Below are positions 25,988 to 35,796 of a stretch of DNA of 64,000 bases, piece by piece. The position numbers and the translations under genes are program-made. The stretch's first letter is position 1; each line of letters begins with the position of its first letter. The notes beneath the pieces are model-generated. The model did no database searches, was not told where the DNA came from, and saw nothing but the letters and a program-made list of their open reading frames with translations. Location of the stretch: positions 248,001 to 312,000 of the forward strand of contig JALONN010000001.1 in NCBI GenBank assembly GCA_025454915.1, in the 5' to 3' direction. This DNA comes from Raineya sp. (lineage in GTDB: Bacteria > Bacteroidota > Bacteroidia > Cytophagales > Thermonemataceae).

Positions 25988-28171
25988 TTATAGTTTTACT
26001 CCCAAAACTAGAATGTCATCTCTCTGAGAAGCAGTTTTTTGGAAAGTTTTAAGCTCATCCATTAAAAAAGATTTTTGTTTGTTCATGGTTTCTTTGCCAT
26101 ATAAAAGGAGTAAAGTTTTAAATTTATCCACACCAAATTTTTCTCTGTTAGGGTTTGGATTGTCTACAAATCCATCTGTAGAGAGATATACAACATCACC
26201 TTTATCTAAAATATAAATACTATCTTCAAAAGGTGTTTGAGTAATGCCAATACTACTGCCTCCGATATGATTCCTAGAGCCTCGGAGTTCTATAATTTCA
26301 TTATCTTTAAAAATATAGAGAGGTCTTCTTGCTCCTGCAAAAGTAACTAAAAACTGTCCATTCGACTTTTCTTCTACACAGCACAAACAGACATCCATAC
26401 CATCATTATTGCCAGTTTCTTTTTGTTTCAAAGAAGAAATAACACCTTCATTGAGCATATCCAGTATTTTTGAAGGGCTATAGACTTTATTTTCATTGAT
26501 AATTTTATTGAGCAGGGTATTGCCAATCATACTCATAAATGCACCAGGTACACCATGACCTGTACAATCTACGGCAGCAAAAAATTGTTTATTATCTATT
26601 TTGGAGTACCAATAAAAATCGCCTGAAACAACATCTTTAGGAAGATAAATTACAAAGAAGTCTTGTAAATTATTTTTGATAATTTCTTCTTGGGGTAAAA
26701 TGGCTTTTTGTATTTGACTGGCATATTGGATACTTTGGCTCATATGTTGGTTTAGTTCTACCAGTTCATTGTTTTTTCTCTCAATGAAATCTCTTTGAGC
26801 CATAATTTCTTCTCTTTGCTGATGTAACTCTTCGTTCTGTACAAGTATTTCTTCTTGTTTTTGCTGTAATTCTCTTGTTCTTTCTTCTACTTTGTTCTCA
26901 AGCATTTCATTTTGTTCTAAAATGATACGAGCATTTTCTTCAGTAGCCTTAAGAGCTTCTACTTGAGCTTTTTCTTTTTCTTTTCGAATAATGTTTACCC
27001 TATCAGCCAGAGCAAAAGAAAGCCCTACCACCTGAAACATAGCCCCAATAAGGTGAAATACTCTTAAGAAAGGGTGATTGGGTAATAAACCAGCAGACAT
27101 AATAGCCAAAACACTGACACCAATTAAAAAAAATGCCCAAGAAACAACAAAATACCCAGCTGAACGATTACCTGCTCTCCAGACAACAAGACCTACAATA
27201 AGTTCAAAAAAACCGAGAAAAACCATTGTCGCTGTACCTATTTTTACAGCTATTCTATATTCTAAAAAGAAACCTAGCAGTGTAAAACCTGTAAATAACA
27301 TTACAAAGCCCCAAATAACTTTATTAAATCGGGGTAAGTATTTCTCTGTATTCAAAAATGAAATCATGAACAGAATAGCACCTACACTACCCGATGTGAG
27401 CCCAATAGGTACAACAGCATTTGCCCACCATAAAGAGTTTGGCCACAAATGTTGGAATGAATGACCATTTAGAGATGCCTGAGCCAATCCATAAAAGAAA
27501 ATATAAACAAAGTAATACAAATAACTTCTGTTCTGAATGGCAAAATAAAGCACCAAATTGTAAATCCCCATTATAAGGAGAATTCCATAAAACATCCCAA
27601 AGAGCATTTCTGTATTAGAAATATGATTGGATAATTCTTTGGAAGCATAAAGGTACGTAGGAAACTGTATAGAACTTTCTGTATCAATTTTGAGAAAATA
27701 AGTACGAGTTTCTTGTGGTATTAAATTAATGTTAAAAATAGAATTTCGATAGAAAATAGTTCTATCCTTGAAAGGAACTTTATCACCTATTGTTTTTTGT
27801 GTATTAATCCAATTTCCTTGAGTATCCTGACTAAAAATATCCACTCTGTCAAATAAAGGATAGTCAAACTCCAAAAATAAATTTTGGGGGCTATTTTGTG
27901 TATTTTTTAAGGTTACCTTTATCCAAAAATTAGATTTTTTAAATCCATAAGTGGGGTCATCTGTTTTAATATTCTTGAGCCTGTTATCATCAATAGCTAA
28001 AATATCTTTTAAATCCATTTTTTTTGTGGAATCTTCAAAGACATATAAAAACTTACTGATGTTTACATAACTAAATTCTGCTGGAATCTCAAAAATCTTT
28101 TGTTGTCCAAAAGATTCTAAAGAGAATATGTAAATGCAAAATAAAAGTATAAAATTGATTTTTCTAAGCAT
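25988..28171 (-). CDS. 7TMR-DISM sensor with cytoplasmic SpoIIE-type phosphatase
   Basis: 727 residues. A signal peptide (to about residue 22) is followed by an extracytoplasmic 7TMR-DISMED2 domain (KSNFWIKVTLKNTQNSPQNL, YFLKIDTES) to about 170, seven membrane helices (about 185-390), a long coiled coil (about 390-480, rich in Glu/Gln) and a PP2C-type SpoIIE domain. In the latter, KDVVSGDFYWYSK, AAVDCTGHGVPGAFMSMIG and VVYLSTDGFVDNPN carry the metal-binding Asp residues. It should sense an external ligand and dephosphorylate a partner, typically an anti-sigma antagonist; no such partner is adjacent. Confidence 0.92.
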   Translation of the reverse strand: MLRKINFILLFCIYIFSLESFGQQKIFEIPAEFSYVNISKFLYVFEDSTKKMDLKDILAIDDNRLKNIKTDDPTYGFKKSNFWIKVTLKNTQNSPQNLFLEFDYPLFDRVDIFSQDTQGNWINTQKTIGDKVPFKDRTIFYRNSIFNINLIPQETRTYFLKIDTESSIQFPTYLYASKELSNHISNTEMLFGMFYGILLIMGIYNLVLYFAIQNRSYLYYFVYIFFYGLAQASLNGHSFQHLWPNSLWWANAVVPIGLTSGSVGAILFMISFLNTEKYLPRFNKVIWGFVMLFTGFTLLGFFLEYRIAVKIGTATMVFLGFFELIVGLVVWRAGNRSAGYFVVSWAFFLIGVSVLAIMSAGLLPNHPFLRVFHLIGAMFQVVGLSFALADRVNIIRKEKEKAQVEALKATEENARIILEQNEMLENKVEERTRELQQKQEEILVQNEELHQQREEIMAQRDFIERKNNELVELNQHMSQSIQYASQIQKAILPQEEIIKNNLQDFFVIYLPKDVVSGDFYWYSKIDNKQFFAAVDCTGHGVPGAFMSMIGNTLLNKIINENKVYSPSKILDMLNEGVISSLKQKETGNNDGMDVCLCCVEEKSNGQFLVTFAGARRPLYIFKDNEIIELRGSRNHIGGSSIGITQTPFEDSIYILDKGDVVYLSTDGFVDNPNPNREKFGVDKFKTLLLLYGKETMNKQKSFLMDELKTFQKTASQRDDILVLGVKL

Positions 28172-28227
28172 ATTGGTACCCTTGGTGGTGAAGTTTCAAG
28201 TTTTCAAGAGTGGAATAGTTTGAAATA

Positions 28228-28758
28228 TTATATCAAAAATTTAGTTTTTTGGTCTAATTTCTTTAAAATATCAGGTATTCGATATGCTCCATACATACTT
28301 TGTACATAAGCAGTAGCCTGATCCAAATCTATACCCAAGCTGGTGATATACAGAGGTCTTTTACTATCGCCTCTATAAACCTCTCTTTTTAACGTATTGA
28401 GTGTAGCAAAATTACTTTTGGCAACACCAATAATAGGAACAAGTCTGTTTAATTCTTCATAAAGATGACCTCCTAAGCCTAACTTTGCTGTATCATCAAG
28501 TACAACAAAACCATCTATAATAATGACATCTTCACTTTGTAAGCTGACTTTAGAAAGAAGACTCATGATGCAGGGTAATTCTCTTCTGTAAAATTCGCCA
28601 GGAATGTACTCATCAGGTACTTCTAAGTTTTCAGTTAGCTCTAATGTAGCCTCTTTATCTGTCCAGTTTTCAAAGCCCATACAAACCGTATGGGCTTTGT
28701 TCTCATGATAGTGTGTATCAAATGCAAAAATCAAGTTTCTATAAATTTGTATATACAT
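28228..28758 (-). CDS. Divergent endonuclease V-like protein
   Basis: 176 residues from the ATG at 28756-28758, chosen because the Nfi-like sequence (LIFAFDTHYHENKAHTVCMG) starts there; the longer frame adds 24 unrelated residues. The EndoV framework is visible: first Asp in AFDTHY, Glu in YIPGEFYRRELPCI, Asp in IIIDGFVVLDDTAKLGLG, and IIGVAKSNF. The usual HPRxxGxAxH segment is replaced by DTAKLGLGGHL, and the protein is shorter than typical Nfi (about 225), so activity on deaminated DNA or inosine RNA is uncertain. Its start overlaps the preceding gene by 20 bases. Confidence 0.75.
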   Translation of the reverse strand: MYIQIYRNLIFAFDTHYHENKAHTVCMGFENWTDKEATLELTENLEVPDEYIPGEFYRRELPCIMSLLSKVSLQSEDVIIIDGFVVLDDTAKLGLGGHLYEELNRLVPIIGVAKSNFATLNTLKREVYRGDSKRPLYITSLGIDLDQATAYVQSMYGAYRIPDILKKLDQKTKFLI

Positions 28759-30982
28759 TAAAATAATAACACTCTTTGATTGCTCTTTTATAGAACTGAG
28801 TAGTTTTATATTTATTTTTGAGTATTTCAAACTGAGTTCTGTACTTGGGATTGAGAAAAGGCATTAATGCTCCTTTAGATCTATCAGCTTTTTTAAACTC
28901 GTCTGTAATAAATAAAGCGTTTTGCTCTGCTTTAGCAGCTAAAAAGGCAGCTTTGGCAGCAAGCTCTTTATTTCCTGCTTTGTCAGCAATTTCCATAGCT
29001 TTTTTATAATATTCTAAGGCTTTAGAGCAATCTGTTTGCATATATTCTTTCATATAATTTTCAAATCCAAAAGAAGACCAAACAGAGCCACTTCTATGAT
29101 AATCCATAGCTTCCCAACTATGCCCAAAGAAAGAAGTATTATAATAAATATTCCCTAATTTTAGGTAAGCATCCACAGAACCTTTCTTCGCTTGTCCTTC
29201 CAAAAGCTTAATTTGCTGTATTAAACCCATTTTAGTATAGGTTTTATTGCCCTTACATTCCAAACAGTCTATCAATTCATCTTTTGTTGGATCACCTTTG
29301 AGAACAGTATGAATACCAGCCTCTTTGAAAAGGCGTTCAGCTTCATCTAATTTACCTTCTACAAAGAGCATGGTTGCTTTGGTTTCTTGAAGTACCTTAT
29401 AAGGGTCTTTTGGGTTTATTTTAGCAAGTAGTTCTTTTTCGTAGGCTGTATAATTGCCTTTATTAGCAAAAGTTAATAAATCCTCTAAAATGGTATAAAG
29501 CAACAAACTATTATCTAAATAATTATAGGAAAGGTATTCTTTTGCTTTTTCCCCTTGTTTTTTGTAGAGCCTTTCAAAAGTAGCCACCATTAATCCCTTG
29601 AGAGCTGAGCTATTGAGGTTTTTTACTTTTTGATAATATTTTTCTTCTTGCTCACGATTTAAAGAAGTTAATTCAAGTAATTCAACCATTGTCTCAAATA
29701 TCTCAATTTGTTTTTGTCCTTCTGGAGTAAGATTACTTTTATTAAGCCCTGCAAATGATTTGCGAGCTTCCTGAGGGTTGCCCAAGAGATAATCACAATA
29801 TCCTAGTGCCATAAGCCATAAGCTTTGTTTTTGGGCATCTTTTTGAGTTTTAAGATACTGTAAAATAAAGGTTTTTAATTTTGGAATATATGCTTTGTGT
29901 AGAGCAATTTGGTCAGAGGTTGCATAACCACTCTCAAATCCAGATTTCGATACTTTTTCGGGCATTAGTGTAAACTCTATTTTGTTGATTTCTCGAGAGA
30001 GCAACATATCTAAATAATCCGAGTTGGAATCAAAATTATAGATTGCCATCATTTCAGGCAAAGCTAAGTTTTGAGGATGTATACCTCTGATAAAGAATAG
30101 CGTAGATTTCTCTTTGTTGTTTTTACAAAGGCTTATAGCTTTTGCCCAATCAGCATCTGAATAAACTTTACAACTCAAGAAAGAAGATACTTTTTTAGCG
30201 TTAGATTTCTCAAATACCACAGCAAACAAATAAGCAGACATTCCTTGTTGTCCTAATTTCTGTAAAGCACCTGCTTTATGAGCCAAAGCCCAGTAACGAA
30301 CAACATTTTCTGTTTTTAAAGGTTCTACCAAAGCATCATATAAAGTGATTACTCTCTTGTGTTCGTAGGCATAATGAGCTAATCGAACAGCCTGATATGC
30401 ATAACGCAATTTGAAAAAAGGGTCTTTGGCTGTTGCTGAACGCTTTTCAGCTTCTAAAGAGTAATTAGAAAGCATAGCTTGGGCGTCTTTAGGCGTTTCG
30501 CTCCATGCATCTTCTTGATAGGCATATTTTTCACATTTTTTTGCAAATGCAAGATACTCAACAGCTTCTGCATCTTTTTTCTTGCTAGCCCAATACTGAA
30601 CAACACTGTTGTCTGTCCACTTTTTGTCGTTTAAAGGTTTTTGAAGAAGTACATAATTGCGGATTTTGTCCCAATCCTGTTGAGTGGATTTATAAATAAT
30701 GGCTTCCAAGTCTTTTTGTGTTGCCTGATTACCTACGTAATTTTGCCATTCTACAAGATTTTCATCAATTCCACTTTTGGTAATGCTTTCTTCATCATAG
30801 AACCTTTTCCATGAAAAATATAAAGGTTTAAAACGCTGTGTTTGAGGCTGCTCAGGGCTAAAAAAACGATAAATTTCCCAATCTGGTTCCCAATACGAAC
30901 AACTTTCTACATGCCAAGTATTGAATAGAGCAAGAATATTAAAGCCAATAATTAACCAGATTTGTGAGCTTCTGAATTTCAT
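28739..30982 (-). CDS. Large secreted tetratricopeptide-like protein
   Basis: 747 residues. A hydrophobic N-terminus (QIWLIIGFNILALFNTWHVE) followed by SCSYWEPDWEIYRFFSPEQ suggests export. Most of the protein is helical repeat, with TPR-like units such as KLDEAERLFKEAG and CSKALEYYKKAMEIADKAGN. I do not recognise a named family. It overlaps the gene before it by 44 bases and the EndoV-like gene after it by 20, so the three probably form an operon. Confidence 0.65.
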   Translation of the reverse strand: MKFRSSQIWLIIGFNILALFNTWHVESCSYWEPDWEIYRFFSPEQPQTQRFKPLYFSWKRFYDEESITKSGIDENLVEWQNYVGNQATQKDLEAIIYKSTQQDWDKIRNYVLLQKPLNDKKWTDNSVVQYWASKKKDAEAVEYLAFAKKCEKYAYQEDAWSETPKDAQAMLSNYSLEAEKRSATAKDPFFKLRYAYQAVRLAHYAYEHKRVITLYDALVEPLKTENVVRYWALAHKAGALQKLGQQGMSAYLFAVVFEKSNAKKVSSFLSCKVYSDADWAKAISLCKNNKEKSTLFFIRGIHPQNLALPEMMAIYNFDSNSDYLDMLLSREINKIEFTLMPEKVSKSGFESGYATSDQIALHKAYIPKLKTFILQYLKTQKDAQKQSLWLMALGYCDYLLGNPQEARKSFAGLNKSNLTPEGQKQIEIFETMVELLELTSLNREQEEKYYQKVKNLNSSALKGLMVATFERLYKKQGEKAKEYLSYNYLDNSLLLYTILEDLLTFANKGNYTAYEKELLAKINPKDPYKVLQETKATMLFVEGKLDEAERLFKEAGIHTVLKGDPTKDELIDCLECKGNKTYTKMGLIQQIKLLEGQAKKGSVDAYLKLGNIYYNTSFFGHSWEAMDYHRSGSVWSSFGFENYMKEYMQTDCSKALEYYKKAMEIADKAGNKELAAKAAFLAAKAEQNALFITDEFKKADRSKGALMPFLNPKYRTQFEILKNKYKTTQFYKRAIKECYYFNVYTNL

Positions 30983-31952
30983 AATGTTGAAGAATTTTGT
31001 TTTCTAAATGATAAAATATAACTTCTTTTGTTTCAATGTGTTTGGATATTATTTGGCAAAGACTTTCTAACAATTCTATTGAAACACTTTCCCAACGTAA
31101 AAAATCTCCTTCATACAAATATACACCTCCAAAATAGTGATTTTCTGTTATCTTATAAAGATTTTTTTGTATTTTTTTAATACGATTATTACCTTCTAAT
31201 TCATTAAAATCAATTTGACTCAATAAATTGACTGTTTTACCCATTCTCTGTACAACAGCCCACGAAAAAATGGGTAAAGCCACATCTAAATGAAGAGGGT
31301 AGGATTTTGTGTCAGAAAGATAACTACTGACAGTTTTCAGGTCTAGAATTGAGTTTTGGGTATTTCTGCCATCAATATCTCCTACATTATAAAGCATTAA
31401 AACACCCCTGTCAATGGGTGGAATACCCGTTTGGCTGGCATACTTGTATTGATGCAAACGAATAGTGGCAGAAAGCTCAATATTTTTAGATTTACAAATC
31501 TTTCTGATTTCAGAGCAAAGCTTAAAATACTTTGTTTGTGATTGTTCTGACCAGTCGCAGTCTAACTGTATGCCTTTGATGGGTAAGTTTTTACCTTGTG
31601 AAAATATTTTTTTCGTTATTTTCTGAGCCAAATCAGGGATTTTATCAGAAGAAATCCGAACCATAGTTCGGTTCGTAATGAAAATTGTAGCTATAATTTT
31701 ATCAAATGGATAAGTATCTTTTTCACTAATTTGGGTAATGCCAATGGGTACAGCCCCTTGATCTGCATGAAAATCCACATCAAAAAAACGAAGATACAAC
31801 TTTTTACTGTTAGTATTCTTTAAAAAGGATTGCTCTAAACTATCTGTTTGAAATACTCCTTTCCAATGATAAAAATGAATATCAGGCTTTGAAGCAGGTT
31901 TACAACCTATTAAACTCAAGCCCAACCATAAGAAAAATATTTTTAATTGCAT
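30939..31952 (-). CDS. DUF3142-like lipoprotein
   Basis: 337 residues from the ATG at 31950-31952, which gives a lipoprotein signal (MQLKIFFLWLGLSLIG then Cys). GIQLDCDWSEQSQTKYFKLC near 130-150, LSATIRLHQYKY and RGVLMLYNVGD follow the TIM-barrel-like pattern of DUF3142 proteins (GxxxDxD near the middle). Possibly a glycoside-hydrolase-like fold, but no activity can be assigned. It is first in the operon with the TPR and EndoV-like genes. Confidence 0.65.
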   Translation of the reverse strand: MQLKIFFLWLGLSLIGCKPASKPDIHFYHWKGVFQTDSLEQSFLKNTNSKKLYLRFFDVDFHADQGAVPIGITQISEKDTYPFDKIIATIFITNRTMVRISSDKIPDLAQKITKKIFSQGKNLPIKGIQLDCDWSEQSQTKYFKLCSEIRKICKSKNIELSATIRLHQYKYASQTGIPPIDRGVLMLYNVGDIDGRNTQNSILDLKTVSSYLSDTKSYPLHLDVALPIFSWAVVQRMGKTVNLLSQIDFNELEGNNRIKKIQKNLYKITENHYFGGVYLYEGDFLRWESVSIELLESLCQIISKHIETKEVIFYHLENKILQHYEIQKLTNLVNYWL

Positions 31953-31979
31953 AAAATTCAAAAGAGGAGCAAAGGTAAA

Positions 31980-32012
31980 CAAAAAGGCTCAAATAAATTT
32001 GAGCCTTTTTGT
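31980..32012 (-). terminator. Hairpin terminator after the small gene at 32015
   Basis: AAAGGCTCAAAT and ATTTGAGCCTTT form a 12-bp stem with T-rich flanks on both strands. Confidence 0.8.
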
Positions 32013-32014
32013 TT

Positions 32015-32257
32015 TTATGATTTTAAAGGAGGAAACTCAAAAATAATAAGCCCCATAGGAATTATTAATGATTTGCTGGATGAAAACATGCCTTCTTTTG
32101 TAAAACTAAGTAATACAAAGTCTTCGGCAACAGTATTGAGTATACATTTTGTAAAACCTATTTTATCACTCACAGATAAATGTGTTGTTCCATTAGGATT
32201 TTGAAAATAGTACAACTCTTTTCCTTCAAACTCTTTTAAAAATTCGCTGTATTTCAT
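32015..32257 (-). CDS. Small conserved-looking protein of unknown function
   Basis: 80 residues, mixed alpha/beta, no signal peptide. MKYSEFLKEFEGKELYYFQN, then TKCILNTVAEDFVLLSFTKE and SLIIPMGLIIFEFPPLK. It is flanked by two terminators and so is a single unit. I do not recognise a family; the protein could be a small immunity or chaperone-type factor, but nothing shows this. Confidence 0.6.
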   Translation of the reverse strand: MKYSEFLKEFEGKELYYFQNPNGTTHLSVSDKIGFTKCILNTVAEDFVLLSFTKEGMFSSSKSLIIPMGLIIFEFPPLKS

Positions 32258-32282
32258 GTTTTTATTGTAAGGTTTATATGAA

Positions 32283-32309
32283 AAATGCTTAGACTGATTC
32301 TAAGCATTT
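32283..32309 (-). terminator. Terminator of accC
   Basis: AAATGCTTAGA and TCTAAGCATTT with a four-base loop, directly after the accC stop. Confidence 0.8.
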
Positions 32310-32317
32310 GAAAGTTT

Positions 32318-33664
32318 TTATAAATCTGAATAATCGTAAGAATTCATGTATTGAGTCGTGAAATCTTTTCCATTCTGGAAATTAGGATCATCCATGAGTT
32401 TAATTAACAAAGGAATGGTAGTCTTAATCCCTTCAATTACAAACTCTTGTAATGCTCTTTTCATTCTTACAATTACTTCTTCTCTTGATTGGGCTGTTAC
32501 AATTACCTTGGCAATCATGGAGTCATAATTGGAAGGAATGGTATAACCAGAATACACATGTGTATCTACACGAACACCAGCTCCACCAGGGATATGCAAA
32601 TTAGTAATTTTACCAGGGGAAGGTCTGAAATCTTTTGCGGGGTCTTCTGCATTGATACGACACTCCATAGAATATGCCTGAGGGAAATAGTTCTTTCCTG
32701 AAATTTCAATACCAGCAGCCACTTTTATTTGCTCTTTTACCAAATCCCATCCAGTAACAGCTTCAGTAACAGGGTGTTCTACTTGAATACGGGTGTTCAT
32801 TTCCATAAAGTAGAAATCTCCATTTTTATCCAATAGAAACTCGATTGTTCCTGCACCTTCATAATTAATAGCTTTAGCACCTTTGATGGCAGCTTCTCCC
32901 ATTTTTTTACGAAGAGCCTCATCAAGCATAGGAGAGGGGGTTTCTTCAATTAATTTTTGGTTTCTGCGTTGGATAGAGCAATCTCTTTCTGAAAGGTGGC
33001 AAACATTTCCAAATTGATCTCCAAATACCTGAATTTCAATATGTCTAGGGTTTTCAATGAATTTCTCCAGATACAAGCCATCATTGCCAAAGGCAGCACC
33101 AGCTTCCATTTTAGCATCATCCCATGCTTTGTCAAATTCTTCTTCTTTATGAATGATACGCATTCCACGACCACCACCACCAGCAGTAGCTTTGATGATG
33201 ACAGGGTATTTAATTTTTTTTGCTAACTTCTTGGCTTCAGCAAGCTCATTTACAAGTCCTTCAGAACCGGGTACAATAGGCACACCTGCAGCTTTCATGG
33301 TAGCTTTGGCAGTAGCTTTATCGCCCATTTTCTCAATTTGTTCAGGAGTAGCACCAATAAACTTGATGCCATGTTCTCTACAAGTACGAGAAAAAACAGC
33401 ATTTTCGGATAAAAAACCATACCCTGGGTGAATAGCATCAGCATTTGTGATTTCTGCTGCTGCAATAATACTTGGAATACTCAAATAAGACTGTTTACTA
33501 ATGGCAGGACCAATACAAACGGCTTCATCAGCAAAACGGACATGTAAACTCTCTTTATCGGCAGTAGAATATACAGCTACTGTCTTGATTCCCATTTCTT
33601 TACAGGTACGAATAATACGTAGAGCAATTTCACCACGATTGGCTATCAATATTTTTTTAAACAT
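32318..33664 (-). CDS. accC: Acetyl-CoA carboxylase, biotin carboxylase subunit
   Basis: 448 residues, normal length. It carboxylates biotin on AccB using ATP and bicarbonate, the first half-reaction of fatty-acid synthesis. The N-terminal [20 protein letters not shown], the ATP-grasp glycine loop [12 protein letters not shown] near 160-171, and the catalytic [20 protein letters not shown] near 283-302 are all intact. It follows accB, separated by about 108 bases that contain a hairpin-forming inverted repeat. Confidence 0.97.
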   Translation of the reverse strand: MFKKILIANRGEIALRIIRTCKEMGIKTVAVYSTADKESLHVRFADEAVCIGPAISKQSYLSIPSIIAAAEITNADAIHPGYGFLSENAVFSRTCREHGIKFIGATPEQIEKMGDKATAKATMKAAGVPIVPGSEGLVNELAEAKKLAKKIKYPVIIKATAGGGGRGMRIIHKEEEFDKAWDDAKMEAGAAFGNDGLYLEKFIENPRHIEIQVFGDQFGNVCHLSERDCSIQRRNQKLIEETPSPMLDEALRKKMGEAAIKGAKAINYEGAGTIEFLLDKNGDFYFMEMNTRIQVEHPVTEAVTGWDLVKEQIKVAAGIEISGKNYFPQAYSMECRINAEDPAKDFRPSPGKITNLHIPGGAGVRVDTHVYSGYTIPSNYDSMIAKVIVTAQSREEVIVRMKRALQEFVIEGIKTTIPLLIKLMDDPNFQNGKDFTTQYMNSYDYSDL

Positions 33665-33687
33665 AAGATGTTGCTTTTAGACATAAA

Positions 33688-33764
33688 AAACAAGACACTA
33701 GAGGCAAGCTGTTTTGATATACAGAAATAAAAATTTCCTAATCCTTGTGTCTAATGTCTTGTTT
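33688..33764 (-). repeat. Intercistronic inverted repeat between accB and accC
   Basis: AAACAAGACACTAGA (33688-33702) and TCTAATGTCTTGTTT (33750-33764) pair over 14 of 15 positions around a 47-base loop. It could be an mRNA-stability hairpin or partial terminator that sets the AccB:AccC ratio, which is known to exceed one in bacteria. No T-run follows, so it is not a simple terminator. Confidence 0.6.
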
Positions 33765-33772
33765 CTAAAATA

Positions 33773-34264
33773 TTAAATAGGTTCTACTAAGAATAGAGGT
33801 TGGTCGTATTCTACTGGACTTGCATTTTCTACAAGAACTTTCACAATTCTTCCAGAAATTTCAGATTCAATTTCGTTGAAAAGTTTCATGGCTTCAACGA
33901 TACATACTACCTGTCCTTGTTTTACTTCATCACCAACATTCACAAAATTGGGAACATCGGGTTTTGAAGCTCTGTAGAAAGTACCAATCATAGGGGACTT
34001 GATAGTGATGTAATTACCTGCGTTTGAGGTCTCTTTAGGGGTTGTCTGGGTTTCTTGAGGAGTAGATTCTTGTTTAGGTGTGCTTACAGTAGGATTGTAG
34101 CTAGGTTGTGTAGCTACAGGTAAAGCAGTTGAAACATTCTCCAGTTTAACAACTCCGCCATGACGTTTTACACTGATCTTAAACTCATCGGTTTCGATAT
34201 GTACTTCGTCCAAAGGTGATTGAGCTATAAAATCTATCAAATCTCTGATTTCCTTTGCTTTCAT
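33773..34264 (-). CDS. accB: Acetyl-CoA carboxylase, biotin carboxyl carrier protein
   Basis: 163 residues from the ATG at 34262-34264, which starts the family N-terminus MKAKEIRDLIDFIAQSPLDE; the longer frame adds 36 residues with no match. A Pro/Thr/Gln-rich linker (about 55-90) leads to the biotinyl domain, where VEAMKLFNEI holds the biotinylated Lys. Its partner accC lies downstream. The upstream gene is not efp, which is common elsewhere, but an unknown secreted protein. Confidence 0.95.
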   Translation of the reverse strand: MKAKEIRDLIDFIAQSPLDEVHIETDEFKISVKRHGGVVKLENVSTALPVATQPSYNPTVSTPKQESTPQETQTTPKETSNAGNYITIKSPMIGTFYRASKPDVPNFVNVGDEVKQGQVVCIVEAMKLFNEIESEISGRIVKVLVENASPVEYDQPLFLVEPI

Positions 34265-34399
34265 GGGGTTAAATTTTGGTTTATGTTCTTGTTTAAAAGC
34301 CCCAAATATGCAATGTTTTCTTGGAAAAACAAAAATTGACCTTTCTTTTTTTGAGAAATCAAATAAAGACAATTACGAACACACAAACAACAATAACCA

Positions 34400-34789
34400 T
34401 TAGATAATCTCAATAGCTTTAGAAGCATAGGTTTCTTTAGTTTTACCATTCTGTTTGATTTTAAGGGCTATAAAAGTGAGTTTATCTCCAGCCTGTAATG
34501 CAAAATTGCTCGAAAATGAACTAATTTTTCCTTTTGAGCCTGATAAGGTTGCAATGGTGCGTCCTCCACGTTCAATATTTACAATCCCTTCTTCAATAAG
34601 TATTACGTCTTTTGAATTAATCTGAAAGGCTTTCATGGTGTATTTTTGAATAGGTACAGAAACCGATATTTTTGATTCTTGCACCACTTTTTCATCAATA
34701 AACACCATCAAGCCATACTTCTGAGCTGCTACTTTATTATAAGAAAAAAGTAACACAATAACAGGGATGAATAAGAAATATTTCTTCAT
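34400..34789 (-). CDS. Small secreted protein, perhaps GldM C-terminal-like
   Basis: 129 residues with a signal peptide (MKKYFLFIPVIVLLFSYNKVAA). The mature part is beta-rich; ILIEEGIVNIERGGRTIATLSG and AGDKLTFIALKIKQNGKTKE resemble the Ig-like C-terminal domain of the gliding protein GldM in pattern. That assignment is tentative. It is separated from accB by about 135 bases with no visible terminator. Confidence 0.55.
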   Translation of the reverse strand: MKKYFLFIPVIVLLFSYNKVAAQKYGLMVFIDEKVVQESKISVSVPIQKYTMKAFQINSKDVILIEEGIVNIERGGRTIATLSGSKGKISSFSSNFALQAGDKLTFIALKIKQNGKTKETYASKAIEII

Positions 34790-34888
34790 AAAAAACTAAA
34801 TTTTCATTAAAAAAAATGGTTTTAATGAAACAAAAAAATACGTCGTTCAACGTATTTTTGGTAATGAGTAGCTATAAATACATAATGA

Positions 34889-35746
34889 TTACACTCTTTC
34901 AAGAACCAGTTTAATCAAATTGTCAATTGTTTTTTCTGCATTTTTAGAGAACTCCTGTGTAATTCGGTTGGCTATGATGGCATTTAATGAGAGCATTTCA
35001 TGTCCTAACAAACGACACATCGCATAGTAACCTGCTGTTTCCATTTCAAAATTGGTAAGCCAATTATCTTCATAATGGAAAAAACTCAGTTCATCAACCA
35101 GACGAGGATAGCGAATGCTGGTTCTGATTTCTCTGCCTTGTGGAGCATAAAAGCCTGGTGCTGTAACGGTTACACCTTTGAGCATATCAAAAGCCAGTTT
35201 CTCTGTAAGACCTTTTGAACCCTCAACACAATAAGGAGTGAAACCCAACTGCATAAAATCTTGAAAATTCTGAGCAAAATTCTTTTCAAAATCACTTTGA
35301 GCAAGTTTATAAAAATACATGAGTGTATCCAAGCCCAAGCCATATGAAGAGGCAACCAGACTATCTACACCAATGGCAGCTTGCAAACTTCCAGATGTGC
35401 CAATTCGAACAATATTTAATTTTTTGAGTTTCTTTTTTCTTTCACGAGTTTTCAAATCTATATTGACAATGGCATCTAGTTCTGTAATCAGAATCTCAAC
35501 ATTATCTGTTCCCATACCTGAGGAAATAACGGTTAGGCGTTTACCTTTGTAAGTACCTGTATGTGTGATAAATTCACGCTTATTCATCTCAAAATCAACA
35601 GAATCAAAATACTGACTAACTTTATGCACTCTGTTCGGGTCGCCAACTACTAAAATAGTATCTGCAATGTCTTCTGGCTTTAAATTGAGGTGATAAATGC
35701 TACCATCTTTATTAATAATAAGTTCTGATTCTGCAATACGAGTCAT
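34889..35746 (-). CDS. Uridine phosphorylase-like nucleoside phosphorylase
   Basis: 285 residues. It should cleave a nucleoside with phosphate in salvage. LNLKPEDIADTILVVGDPNR near 20-40 is the N-terminal PNP/UDP signature with the phosphate-binding GDPxR, VISSGMGTDNVEILITELD and VRIGTSGSLQAAIGVDSLV follow, and NFEMETAGYYAMCRLLGHE near 230-250 carries the ribose-binding Glu-Met-Glu. The family also contains purine enzymes, so uridine is the likelier but not certain substrate. Confidence 0.9.
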   Translation of the reverse strand: MTRIAESELIINKDGSIYHLNLKPEDIADTILVVGDPNRVHKVSQYFDSVDFEMNKREFITHTGTYKGKRLTVISSGMGTDNVEILITELDAIVNIDLKTRERKKKLKKLNIVRIGTSGSLQAAIGVDSLVASSYGLGLDTLMYFYKLAQSDFEKNFAQNFQDFMQLGFTPYCVEGSKGLTEKLAFDMLKGVTVTAPGFYAPQGREIRTSIRYPRLVDELSFFHYEDNWLTNFEMETAGYYAMCRLLGHEMLSLNAIIANRITQEFSKNAEKTIDNLIKLVLERV

Positions 35747-35796
35747 GATAGTGATGAATTATGAGTGATAAGTTATGATTATTATGTTTTGGTGTT

